Of a stretch of DNA of 19,979 nucleotides, positions 14,844 to 19,979 are shown piece by piece (positions within the stretch are counted from its first letter, which is position 1; each line of letters begins with the position of its first letter). Under the pieces are notes generated by a model, which worked only from the letters and a program-made list of their open reading frames with translations, searched no databases and had not been told where the DNA came from. The stretch spans positions 1 to 19,979 of the forward strand of contig CAZHMQ010000030.1 in assembly GCA_964533645.1 (NCBI GenBank), given 5' to 3'. The DNA comes from JABDBK01 sp964533645 (GTDB taxonomy: Bacteria > Pseudomonadota > Gammaproteobacteria > DSM-16500). A program made the position numbers and the translations under genes.

Positions 14844-15689
14844 ATGCAATTTAAGGCAAAACTTAATATTCTACTTCAACATATAGTCCCACAACATATC
14901 TTATCGCGCTTAGCGGGTTGGATAGCAAACAGTCGTTGGTACTGGCTAAAAACCAAACTTATTAATGACTTCATCAGACGCTACCAAGTGGATCTTAGCA
15001 TTGCTAAATTAGAAAAAGTCGATGATTACCCTAGCTTCAATAGCTTTTTCACTCGCCAACTTAAGCCCATATACCGACCCATTGCAGATGGCTCTCAGCA
15101 TATAGCTTGCCCTGTGGATGGCTGCGTGAGCCAAGCAGGAAAAATCAACAAACACTCCCTCTTTCAAGCAAAAGGTCGCTCATTTAGTTTAAATGATCTT
15201 TTAGGTGGAAGAACTGAACTGGCCAAGCATTTCCATGATGGCGAATTTGCAACCTTATATCTTGCACCCAAGGATTATCACCGTGTGCACATGCCATTGA
15301 AAGGTAAACTGATTGAAACGATCTATATTCCAGGAAAATTATTTTCTGTGAATCAGGATACTACGAAAGCCGTTCCCAAGTTATTTTCGCGTAATGAACG
15401 CTTAGTTTGCATATTTGAAACGGAATCAGGACCTATGGCGGTTATTTTAGTCGGTGCCATGTTAGTCAGCGGCATAGAAACGGTTTGGCCATCTAATTTT
15501 TATACCAAAACTCTTCTGCAAGAAACCTTTGAAAAAGGCATTAGTTTGGAAAAAGGCGCTGAATTAGGGCACTTTAAAATGGGCTCTACCGTGATACTAC
15601 TATTCCCCAAAAATACCGCGAAATGGGTAGAAGAACTCAAGGAAGAAAGCAATGTGAAGATGGGAAGCTTAATGGGGCATACTATTTAA
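14844..15689 (+). CDS. psd: Phosphatidylserine decarboxylase proenzyme
   Basis: Makes phosphatidylethanolamine from phosphatidylserine at the inner membrane. The 281-aa proenzyme cleaves itself at GS in KMGSTVILLFP (between G247 and S248); Ser248 becomes the pyruvoyl group of the small alpha chain. The autocleavage residues are present: Asp92 in CPVDGCVS, and His146 and His149 in APKDYHRVHMP. VSGIETVWPSNF is also typical. The motif is MGST rather than LGST, a conservative change. It has its own strong promoter. The ribosome-binding site is poor (AGGA about 14 nt away). A stem-loop shared with the opposite-strand small RNA lies 65 nt after the stop. Confidence 0.96.
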   Translation: MQFKAKLNILLQHIVPQHILSRLAGWIANSRWYWLKTKLINDFIRRYQVDLSIAKLEKVDDYPSFNSFFTRQLKPIYRPIADGSQHIACPVDGCVSQAGKINKHSLFQAKGRSFSLNDLLGGRTELAKHFHDGEFATLYLAPKDYHRVHMPLKGKLIETIYIPGKLFSVNQDTTKAVPKLFSRNERLVCIFETESGPMAVILVGAMLVSGIETVWPSNFYTKTLLQETFEKGISLEKGAELGHFKMGSTVILLFPKNTAKWVEELKEESNVKMGSLMGHTI

Positions 15690-15748
15690 ACAGTTACGGG
15701 CTGTTTACAATTCTACTATGCTGGCCCTAATATTTGAGAACCTTTGAT

Positions 15749-15889
15749 AAAGAAATAGGGGCAGTCTTTCGACTACCCCTATCTTTTTACCTACCCTGGG
15801 CATCCAGCCCTGTTTACCTTTCCTTGGCAAACCATCCTAAAAACCTAAGCATCAGTCCCTAATACCGGTCCTTGTATCATCCTTGATGG
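15749..15889 (-). ncRNA. Candidate RsmY/RsmZ (CsrB-type) CsrA-sequestering small RNA
   Basis: About 140 nt on the minus strand with no open frame. It holds six GGA motifs, at least four in the loops of potential hairpins: AUCA-AGGA-UGAU (15887-15876), AUUAG-GGA-CUGAU (15863-15851), UUUGCC-AAGGAAA-GGUAAA (15831-15813) and GGGC-UGGAU-GCCC (15810-15798). Two more (CAAGGACC at about 15871, UUAGGAUGG at about 15837) are mostly unpaired. It ends in a 12-bp hairpin with a GAAA loop (15782-15755) followed by UUUCUUU. This is the layout of RsmY, RsmZ and CsrB, which titrate the translational regulator CsrA/RsmA through GGA loops. An extended -10 (TGC-TATGAT) ends 6 nt before the inferred 5' end. The ends are estimates. 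It is convergent with psd. The identification is my inference from structure, not from sequence homology. Confidence 0.72.
15755..15788. terminator. Bidirectional intrinsic terminator (psd and small RNA)
   Basis: The stem ATAGGGG-x-AGTC / GACT-x-CCCCTAT closes a 4-nt loop. Read on the minus strand it is ATAGGGGTAGTC-GAAA-GACTGCCCCTAT, fully paired with one U-G wobble and a GNRA loop, followed by TTTCTTT. Read on the plus strand the same position is a C-A mismatch and the hairpin is followed by CTTTTT. It therefore looks tuned for the minus-strand RNA while still able to end the psd transcript. Confidence 0.75.
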
Positions 15890-15894
15890 TTTTT

Positions 15895-15939
15895 ATCATA
15901 GCAAAAAAAGAACACGATATAATGAAGATAGCTTTCTGA
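15895..15939 (-). promoter_or_regulatory. Candidate promoter and activator site of the small RNA
   Basis: On the minus strand, TGC-TATGAT (15903-15895) is a good extended -10. No recognisable -35 is present at the right distance (ATTATA), as expected for an activated promoter. Just upstream, TCAGAAAGCTATCTTCA (15939-15923) contains a perfect left half of the Legionella LetA box (T-N-A-G-A-A-A) and a degenerate right half with 2 extra nt. The LetA/GacA site is tentative. I see nothing else in 15940-16092. Confidence 0.4.
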
Positions 15940-16092
15940 AAAGAGGGCATGGAAATATTGATATTGGCAAATAAAAAATCTTTTTAATTAGATTCAATAA
16001 GTTAGGCAATAAACACAGGGATGAAAAGAGCTATAAATAGTTGTCTTCCTAATGATTTAATGGCAAAAGTCTTACAATTTTATCAGCATTTC

Positions 16093-16365
16093 TTACTTTT
16101 GCTGCAAAAACTTTGCTAGCCAACGTTGTGCGGCAGATCCAAAGAAAAGGCCGCAAAGTACAGCACCAAAGAACACTAATGCTACATAAATAGGCAATAA
16201 ACCGACTGCCACTATATGCCAATGCTTAATCCAATGATTCATTGAGGTTTGTACAGAACAAATAGAAGGCAATATATCGTCTTGCAATAACACTCTTACA
16301 GTCACATAAACTATGACGACTAGGCAAATAATACCGACAAGATTCATTGAATGTATTTTTCTCAT
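16093..16365 (-). CDS. Small two-helix membrane protein, unknown function
   Basis: A 90-aa protein with two hydrophobic segments (residues 8-26, NLVGIICLVVIVYVTVRVL, and about 52-77, VAVGLLPIYVALVFFGAVLCGLFFG). A short loop with two His-containing stretches (NHWIKHWHI) and one Cys lies between them, and the C-terminal end (AAQRWLAKFLQQK) is basic and amphipathic. The start at 16365 has only a weak GAGAA upstream; an ATG at 16347 (MNLVG) is an alternative. I do not recognise the family. It lies downstream of folE with a 127-nt gap that contains no clear terminator, so it may have its own promoter. Confidence 0.6.
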   Translation of the reverse strand: MRKIHSMNLVGIICLVVIVYVTVRVLLQDDILPSICSVQTSMNHWIKHWHIVAVGLLPIYVALVFFGAVLCGLFFGSAAQRWLAKFLQQK

Positions 16366-16492
16366 AATATTTATTTCTCACAAATACACAGCCGCCCCTA
16401 ACCATGAGCATATCATGTGCATTTTATATCTCTTTCCTTAAGATAAGCTTAGTAAAATGGTCTTTTTTTGAAAGAACATAAAGAATTGCGTG

Positions 16493-17032
16493 TTATTTGA
16501 TCAAGCTCAGGAATTCCGTTCGCGTACGTGTATCTGCTCTAAATGCGCCCAACATCACGGATGTTGTCATAATTGAATTTTGCTTTTCAACTCCACGCAT
16601 CATCATGCACAAATGCTTAGCCTCAATCACTACTCCAACACCTTTGGCGCCAGTCACTTGCAAAACCGTTTCAGCGATTTGTTTAGTCAATTTTTCTTGA
16701 ACTTGCAGACGTCTTGCAAACATATCGACCAGACGCGCAATCTTTGATAAGCCTATAATGTTACCGCCGGGAAGATAAGCAACATGGCATTTACCAATAA
16801 ATGGCAACAAATGATGTTCGCACAGAGAATAAAGCTCTATATCTTTCACAATAATCATTTCATCGTTATCTGACTCAAATAACGCACCATTGACTATTTT
16901 TTCAACAGAATCGCGATAGCCATGGGTCAAAAATTCCATCGCTTTCGCTGCCCGTTTAGGGGTATCTCTCAAGCCATCTCTTTGAAGATCCTCACCCACT
17001 GCCTCGATAATACTTTTATAATATTTTTCCAC
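16493..17032 (-). CDS. folE: GTP cyclohydrolase I
   Basis: Converts GTP to dihydroneopterin triphosphate, the first step of folate and pterin synthesis. The 179-aa protein has all zinc and catalytic residues of type I enzymes: LCEHHLLPFIGKCHVAYLP (C71, H73, H74), IGLSKIARLVDMFARRLQVQE, and HLCMMMRGV with the second zinc Cys (C142). RDGLRDTPKRAAKAMEF and the C-terminal TRTEFLSLI are typical. The start is a GTG at 17032 with GAGGT 6 nt upstream, 11 nt after the end of the HIT gene, so the two form an operon. Confidence 0.96.
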   Translation of the reverse strand: MEKYYKSIIEAVGEDLQRDGLRDTPKRAAKAMEFLTHGYRDSVEKIVNGALFESDNDEMIIVKDIELYSLCEHHLLPFIGKCHVAYLPGGNIIGLSKIARLVDMFARRLQVQEKLTKQIAETVLQVTGAKGVGVVIEAKHLCMMMRGVEKQNSIMTTSVMLGAFRADTRTRTEFLSLIK

Positions 17033-17043
17033 TTACGACCTCG

Positions 17044-17385
17044 TCACCCCGGAGGCCAAGAAAAACGACGTCCGCCCAAAAGATGCATATGGACATGAAA
17101 TACGGTTTGACCTGCTCCAGCATTACAATTAGCCACTAATCGGTAACCTTCTTCAGCAACATTTAACTCTTTTGCTAATAATTTAGCTGTTTGAACCATA
17201 TGACCTATGAGTTCATTATCTTCCGATTTGACTTCATTGATTGTACTAATATGTTTTTGTGGAATAATTAAAATATGATGAGGCGCTTGAGGGTTAATAT
17301 CCTCAAAGGCAAGCACAAGATCATCACGATAGACAATCTTGGCTGAGACTTCATTATTCACTATTTTACAAAACAAACAATCCAT
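17044..17385 (-). CDS. hinT: HIT-family nucleotide phosphoramidase (HinT-like)
   Basis: Purine nucleoside phosphoramidase of the histidine-triad family. The 113-residue length is right. The protein starts MDCLFCKIVNNEV (C3, C6), has the FEDINPQAPHHILIIPQKH strand and helix at about 27-45, and ends with the triad motif HVHMHLLGGR (H97, H99, H101). AAAGGAG lies 7 nt before the ATG. It is the first gene of the unit with folE and is divergent from trhO. Confidence 0.93.
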   Translation of the reverse strand: MDCLFCKIVNNEVSAKIVYRDDLVLAFEDINPQAPHHILIIPQKHISTINEVKSEDNELIGHMVQTAKLLAKELNVAEEGYRLVANCNAGAGQTVFHVHMHLLGGRRFSWPPG

Positions 17386-17413
17386 TCCTTACTCCTTTTC
17401 TCAGTATGTGCGT

Positions 17414-17442
17414 AGCATACAGAAAAAGCGGGTAAGGGTCAA
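17414..17442 (-). promoter_or_regulatory. hinT-folE promoter
   Basis: On the minus strand, TTGACC (17442-17437), 17 nt, then TATGCT (17419-17414). The start codon of the HIT gene is 28 nt further on. Confidence 0.65.
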
Positions 17443-17462
17443 AAGGGATGCCGCTTCAATAT

Positions 17463-17491
17463 TTGACGTTTTCCACTTTCTCGAGTAAAGT
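17463..17491 (+). promoter_or_regulatory. Candidate trhO-ppa promoter
   Basis: TTGACG (17463-17468), 17 nt, then TAAAGT (17486-17491), 38 nt before the trhO start. The -35 box is strong and the -10 moderate. Confidence 0.55.
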
Positions 17492-17529
17492 GAGCGTCAT
17501 TTTTATACTCTAATTTCAAGTAAAATTCT

Positions 17530-18327
17530 ATGCAAACGTTAAACATAGCTGGTTATAAATTCATAACCTTAGCCAACCTGGAAGTACTCCGTGAGAGACT
17601 GCTGGAGCAATGTCTTTCTTTTGAACTAAAAGGCACTATTTTACTGAGCTCTGAAGGTATCAATATCAGCCTGGCTGGCCAAATTCCTTCTATTTCCGCC
17701 TTTAAAAATCACCTTAAAACGCTACCCGCATTTGCAGATATGACATTTCGCGAAAGTTACTCTGACCATATTCCTTTTAAACGTCTTAAAGTAAAAACCA
17801 AAGCGGAAATTATCACGTTTAGACAAAATCAAATTCATCCTGAGACCAGACGCTCACCCGCGATTTTGCCTAAAGAATTAAAACAATGGCTAGATGATAA
17901 TCGTGATATCACTATTTTAGACACTAGAAATGATTATGAAGTACGATTTGGCACATTCAAAAACGCCATGCATCTTGCTATAGCCGACTTTTGTGATCTC
18001 GCAAAAGCATCTGCTACAATCCCTCGCAATAAACCTATCGTCATGTTTTGCACCGGAGGTGTCCGTTGTGAAAAAGCGGGGCTATATTTAGAAGAACAAG
18101 GTTACTCTAATGTATTTCAGCTCGAAGGCGGCATTTTACATTATTTTCATGAAGTAGGTGGAGAACATTACGAAGGCGAATGCTTTGTTTTTGATGAACG
18201 TATCGCACTCGATTCCACCTTAAAAACTACTGGCACCACGCAATGCACCTCTTGCAATGGGCCCATACCTGCTTATGGAGCTTGTACAACATGCTCCGAA
18301 TCCACCCATCAATCTAGGAATTTATAA
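17530..18327 (+). CDS. trhO: tRNA uridine(34) hydroxylase TrhO (rhodanese domain, YceA family)
   Basis: Oxygen-dependent hydroxylase that makes 5-hydroxyuridine at the tRNA wobble base, a precursor of cmo5U/mo5U. The 265-aa protein has the N-terminal acylphosphatase-like domain (GTILLSSEGINISLAG at about 35-50, with FKRLKVKTKAEIITF at 83-97). The rhodanese domain follows (LDTRNDYEVRFGTFKNA) with active loop MFCTGGVRCEKAG (C174, C180). The C-terminal tail carries two CxxC pairs (C239/C242 and C252/C255), which could bind zinc. The ATG at 17530 has only a weak AAGT upstream. ppa follows after 1 nt. Confidence 0.94.
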   Translation: MQTLNIAGYKFITLANLEVLRERLLEQCLSFELKGTILLSSEGINISLAGQIPSISAFKNHLKTLPAFADMTFRESYSDHIPFKRLKVKTKAEIITFRQNQIHPETRRSPAILPKELKQWLDDNRDITILDTRNDYEVRFGTFKNAMHLAIADFCDLAKASATIPRNKPIVMFCTGGVRCEKAGLYLEEQGYSNVFQLEGGILHYFHEVGGEHYEGECFVFDERIALDSTLKTTGTTQCTSCNGPIPAYGACTTCSESTHQSRNL

Positions 18328-18328
18328 C

Positions 18329-18862
18329 ATGAGTTTAGCAAATCTATCCGCAGGCAAAGACATTCCAAATGACGTCAATGTTGTCATTGAAATTTCGTCA
18401 CACAGCAATCCTATCAAATATGAAGTCGACAAAAAAACCGGCATGCTTATGGTCGATCGTTTTGTTTCGACTAGCATGCACTATCCTTGTGATTATGGAT
18501 TTATTCCTCACACCTTATCAGAAGATGGTGACCCAGTGGATGTCTTAGTCGTCACACCGTTCTCATTACAGCCTGGTGTTGTCATTCGTTGTCGCCCTAT
18601 TGGGATGTTGCGCATGGCAGATGAGTCAGGTGTCGATACCAAAATTCTTGCGGTTCCTGTCAACAAGCTTACGCCCCGATATCAAGATGTGCAAAAACCT
18701 GAAGATCTTGGCTCTGAATTTCTTGCTTCTATTGAACACTTTTTTCAACATTACAAAGATTTAGAAAAAGGTAAATGGGTTAAAACCAATGGCTGGGATA
18801 ATGCTGAAGCTGCCAAAGCTGAAATTATCGCTAGTTTAGAACGGCATAAACAAGAAGCGTAA
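18329..18862 (+). CDS. ppa: Inorganic pyrophosphatase
   Basis: Family I soluble pyrophosphatase that hydrolyses pyrophosphate to drive biosynthesis. The 177-aa protein starts MSLANLSAGKDIPNDVNVVI, like E. coli Ppa (176 aa). It continues with PIKYEVDKKTGML, DRF, MHYPCDYGFIPHTL and the metal-binding motif EDGDPVDVLVVTP. KILAVPVNK then IEHFFQHYKDLEKGKWVK complete the fold. The ATG at 18329 has AGGAA 8 nt upstream; the frame extends upstream into trhO but that part is a shadow. It is cotranscribed with trhO. Confidence 0.96.
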   Translation: MSLANLSAGKDIPNDVNVVIEISSHSNPIKYEVDKKTGMLMVDRFVSTSMHYPCDYGFIPHTLSEDGDPVDVLVVTPFSLQPGVVIRCRPIGMLRMADESGVDTKILAVPVNKLTPRYQDVQKPEDLGSEFLASIEHFFQHYKDLEKGKWVKTNGWDNAEAAKAEIIASLERHKQEA

Positions 18863-18901
18863 TTTAAACCTAGATTAAACACTATGAAAAAAGGAATTAC
18901 C

Positions 18902-19855
18902 ATGTTTAGCAAAAATAGAGTGGATGTTTCGCCACTAGAACTCATAACCCTTGATAAAGAAGATGAATTTATATTATGGATGATGAACCACAATGATAAA
19001 AATTTAAATGATCTAAATTTATTTTTAACGCTAACTAAAGTTAATTTACTCCACTTTCTTCTCAAAAATCATACTATTAAAGCATTCAACTATGCCATCG
19101 AACGCAATATCCCTGATATACCTGGCTGCAACAATTACGGTTTAACCACAACAGCCTTATTACAAAGAGCGAAAAGTCTTACGAGTACTATGCTAAAGTA
19201 CAAAAAAGCGGTTGAGGAAACCATCGTTATTTCAAAAAAATTAATTGACCATGGTTCACATGTTAATTTTGTTGCGCCACTTTCTAAAGTTGCCTTACAA
19301 AAATTACCGTCAGACAAGCTCTCTTATACAGGTTTAATGGGTGAAACTGTTTTAATGTTCTATGCCATGACAGGTTGCACAGAAATGGTAAAGTATGCTT
19401 TAGAGCATGGAGGGAAGGAGAGTATCAATGTAAGAAATTTTGAGCTTGCTTCTTTAGGTGCTTATTGTAGTCGACAAACTGAGGCCATCGTTGCTCCCCA
19501 CATTCCACAAACTGATGAAGGTTATCGATTTGATACCGCTTTATCCATTGCTTTTGCCTCTACCCAAACACATGATGGTGAAATCATAAAGCTGCTCCTA
19601 GATCATGGTGCTGATCTGAGTATTTTTCATGATGATGAGTTTTATAGACCTATACTGTTTGCAGCAGTTGCGAACTTTGATTCTACCACTGGCCATATTA
19701 GACCTGAATGCCGTACTAAGGTAGAAATTATCCTGAAAAAAATGGAAGAAGAAAATCTTCATGTGACTGCGTGTAAAGAAACCTATCACATATTTTCAGA
19801 GATGCTATCTGAGCAGGGTTATCGATATAAACAAAGGATGTGTACTTTATTGTAA
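18902..19855 (+). CDS. Ankyrin-repeat protein with a C-terminal CaaX box, putative effector
   Basis: A 317-aa protein without signal peptide or membrane helices. Two stretches fit ankyrin repeats: GETVLMFYAMTGCTEMVKYA (about 147-166) and DTALSIAFASTQTHDGEIIK followed by LLLDHGADLS (about 211-240). Weaker helical pairs precede them (LLHFLLKNHTIKAFNYAIE at about 49-67, ISKKLIDHGSHVN). The last four residues are CTLL, a CaaX-type prenylation box with X = Leu (the geranylgeranyl type). Ankyrin proteins of this kind in Legionella and Coxiella are often secretion-system substrates, and L. pneumophila AnkB ends in CaaX. The start at 18902 is chosen because AAGGA lies 6 nt before it; an ATG at 18884 would add six residues. 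It follows ppa after 39 nt. Effector status is inference. Confidence 0.72.
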   Translation: MFSKNRVDVSPLELITLDKEDEFILWMMNHNDKNLNDLNLFLTLTKVNLLHFLLKNHTIKAFNYAIERNIPDIPGCNNYGLTTTALLQRAKSLTSTMLKYKKAVEETIVISKKLIDHGSHVNFVAPLSKVALQKLPSDKLSYTGLMGETVLMFYAMTGCTEMVKYALEHGGKESINVRNFELASLGAYCSRQTEAIVAPHIPQTDEGYRFDTALSIAFASTQTHDGEIIKLLLDHGADLSIFHDDEFYRPILFAAVANFDSTTGHIRPECRTKVEIILKKMEEENLHVTACKETYHIFSEMLSEQGYRYKQRMCTLL

Positions 19856-19856
19856 T

Positions 19857-19911
19857 ATGAACTACTCCCGCCAATCTTATAATATGGCGTGAGTTTCGCG
19901 GTTCAACATCG
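19857..19911 (-). repeat. Stem-loop repeat, copy 2
   Basis: A 55-nt minus-strand element matching copy 1 at 188-243. Shared blocks are CGATGTTGAA, CGAAACTC and GGAGTAGTTCAT. The inner stem is CGCCA/TGGCG, where copy 1 has ATCCA/TGGAT. It sits 1 nt after the ankyrin gene and overlaps the end of the partial gene at the right edge, so it could act as a transcript-end structure for both. No T-run follows on either strand. Confidence 0.6.
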
Positions 19912-19979
19912 GTAACAGCTCAGCCAATGGTGTCAATTTAAGCGTGTCAACCATTTCTTTTGAACACATGATAACGTAT
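19877..19979 (-). CDS. 3' end of an unrecognised protein (partial)
   Basis: An open frame enters from the right edge and stops at TAA (19879-19877). The visible 33 residues end KLTPLAELLPMLNRETHAIL. The codons run into the repeat element, and the stop lies in the loop of its hairpin. I do not recognise the product. Thirty-three open codons are weak evidence for a gene, but convergent arrangement with the ankyrin gene is plausible. Confidence 0.35.
   Translation of the reverse strand, partial: YVIMCSKEMVDTLKLTPLAELLPMLNRETHAIL

Noticed and set aside
15945..15995. A 12-codon open frame (MEILILANKKSF) preceded by AGAGGG
   Set aside because: Too short to support as a gene, and it lies in the upstream region of the small RNA on the other strand.
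16021..16119. A 32-codon open frame whose peptide contains LPNDLMAKVLQFY, reminiscent of the start of an F-box
   Set aside because: It is very short, has a poor ribosome-binding site, and overlaps the end of the opposite-strand membrane gene; the resemblance to F-box LPxELLxxIL could be chance.
16366..16492. Possible terminator downstream of folE (TCTTT…AAAGA)
   Set aside because: The stem is only five A/T-rich pairs and is not followed by a convincing T-run on the minus strand.

Overview
The window looks like a piece of chromosome from a gammaproteobacterium of the Legionellales (Legionella / Coxiella / Berkiella-like). Evidence: AT-rich sequence, a Legionella-type (Lpg1974 family) pore-forming outer membrane protein, a phosphatidylcholine synthase, gammaproteobacterial-type PykA, Pgk, MetF and bc1 sequences, and an ankyrin protein that ends in a eukaryotic-style CaaX box. 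The genus cannot be fixed from sequence reading alone.

Layout. 1-300: tail of an unrecognised plus-strand gene and one copy of a stem-loop repeat. 319-1124 (minus): an orphan AbrB/VapB-like antitoxin followed by a BrnT-BrnA toxin-antitoxin pair with its own promoter and a candidate operator. 1230-2096 (plus): metF. 2048-3975 (minus): nhaA-pcs, translationally coupled. 4089-7397 (plus): pgk-pyk-wrbA, a lower-glycolysis operon plus a quinone reductase. 7381-12621 (minus): a nine-gene block of a DUF2909 twin-membrane protein, tatA, tatB, tatC, petA, petB, petC and two FUSC-like pieces; the Tat translocase is encoded immediately before its probable substrate, the Rieske protein PetA. 12701-15689 (plus): a degenerate COX15/CtaA-like protein, an outer membrane porin and psd. 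15749-15889 (minus): a previously unannotated candidate RsmY/RsmZ (CsrB-type) small RNA. 16093-17385 (minus): a small two-helix membrane protein, folE and a HIT (HinT-like) gene. 17530-19855 (plus): trhO-ppa and the ankyrin/CaaX effector candidate. 19857-19979: a second copy of the stem-loop repeat and the tail of an unrecognised minus-strand gene.

How the parts connect. The window holds the last PE step (Psd) and direct choline-dependent PC synthesis (Pcs), respiratory complex III with the machinery to export its folded Fe-S subunit, and central carbon and one-carbon genes. The most striking item is the non-coding RNA between psd and the small membrane gene. It has six GGA motifs in about 140 nt, at least four in hairpin loops, and a perfectly paired (with one U-G wobble) GAAA-capped terminator. 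That is the architecture of RNAs that sequester CsrA/RsmA, the switch controlling the transmissive phase in Legionellales. Together with the ankyrin protein ending CTLL, it suggests a host-associated lifestyle. No tRNA, rRNA, CRISPR array or intact insertion sequence was seen.
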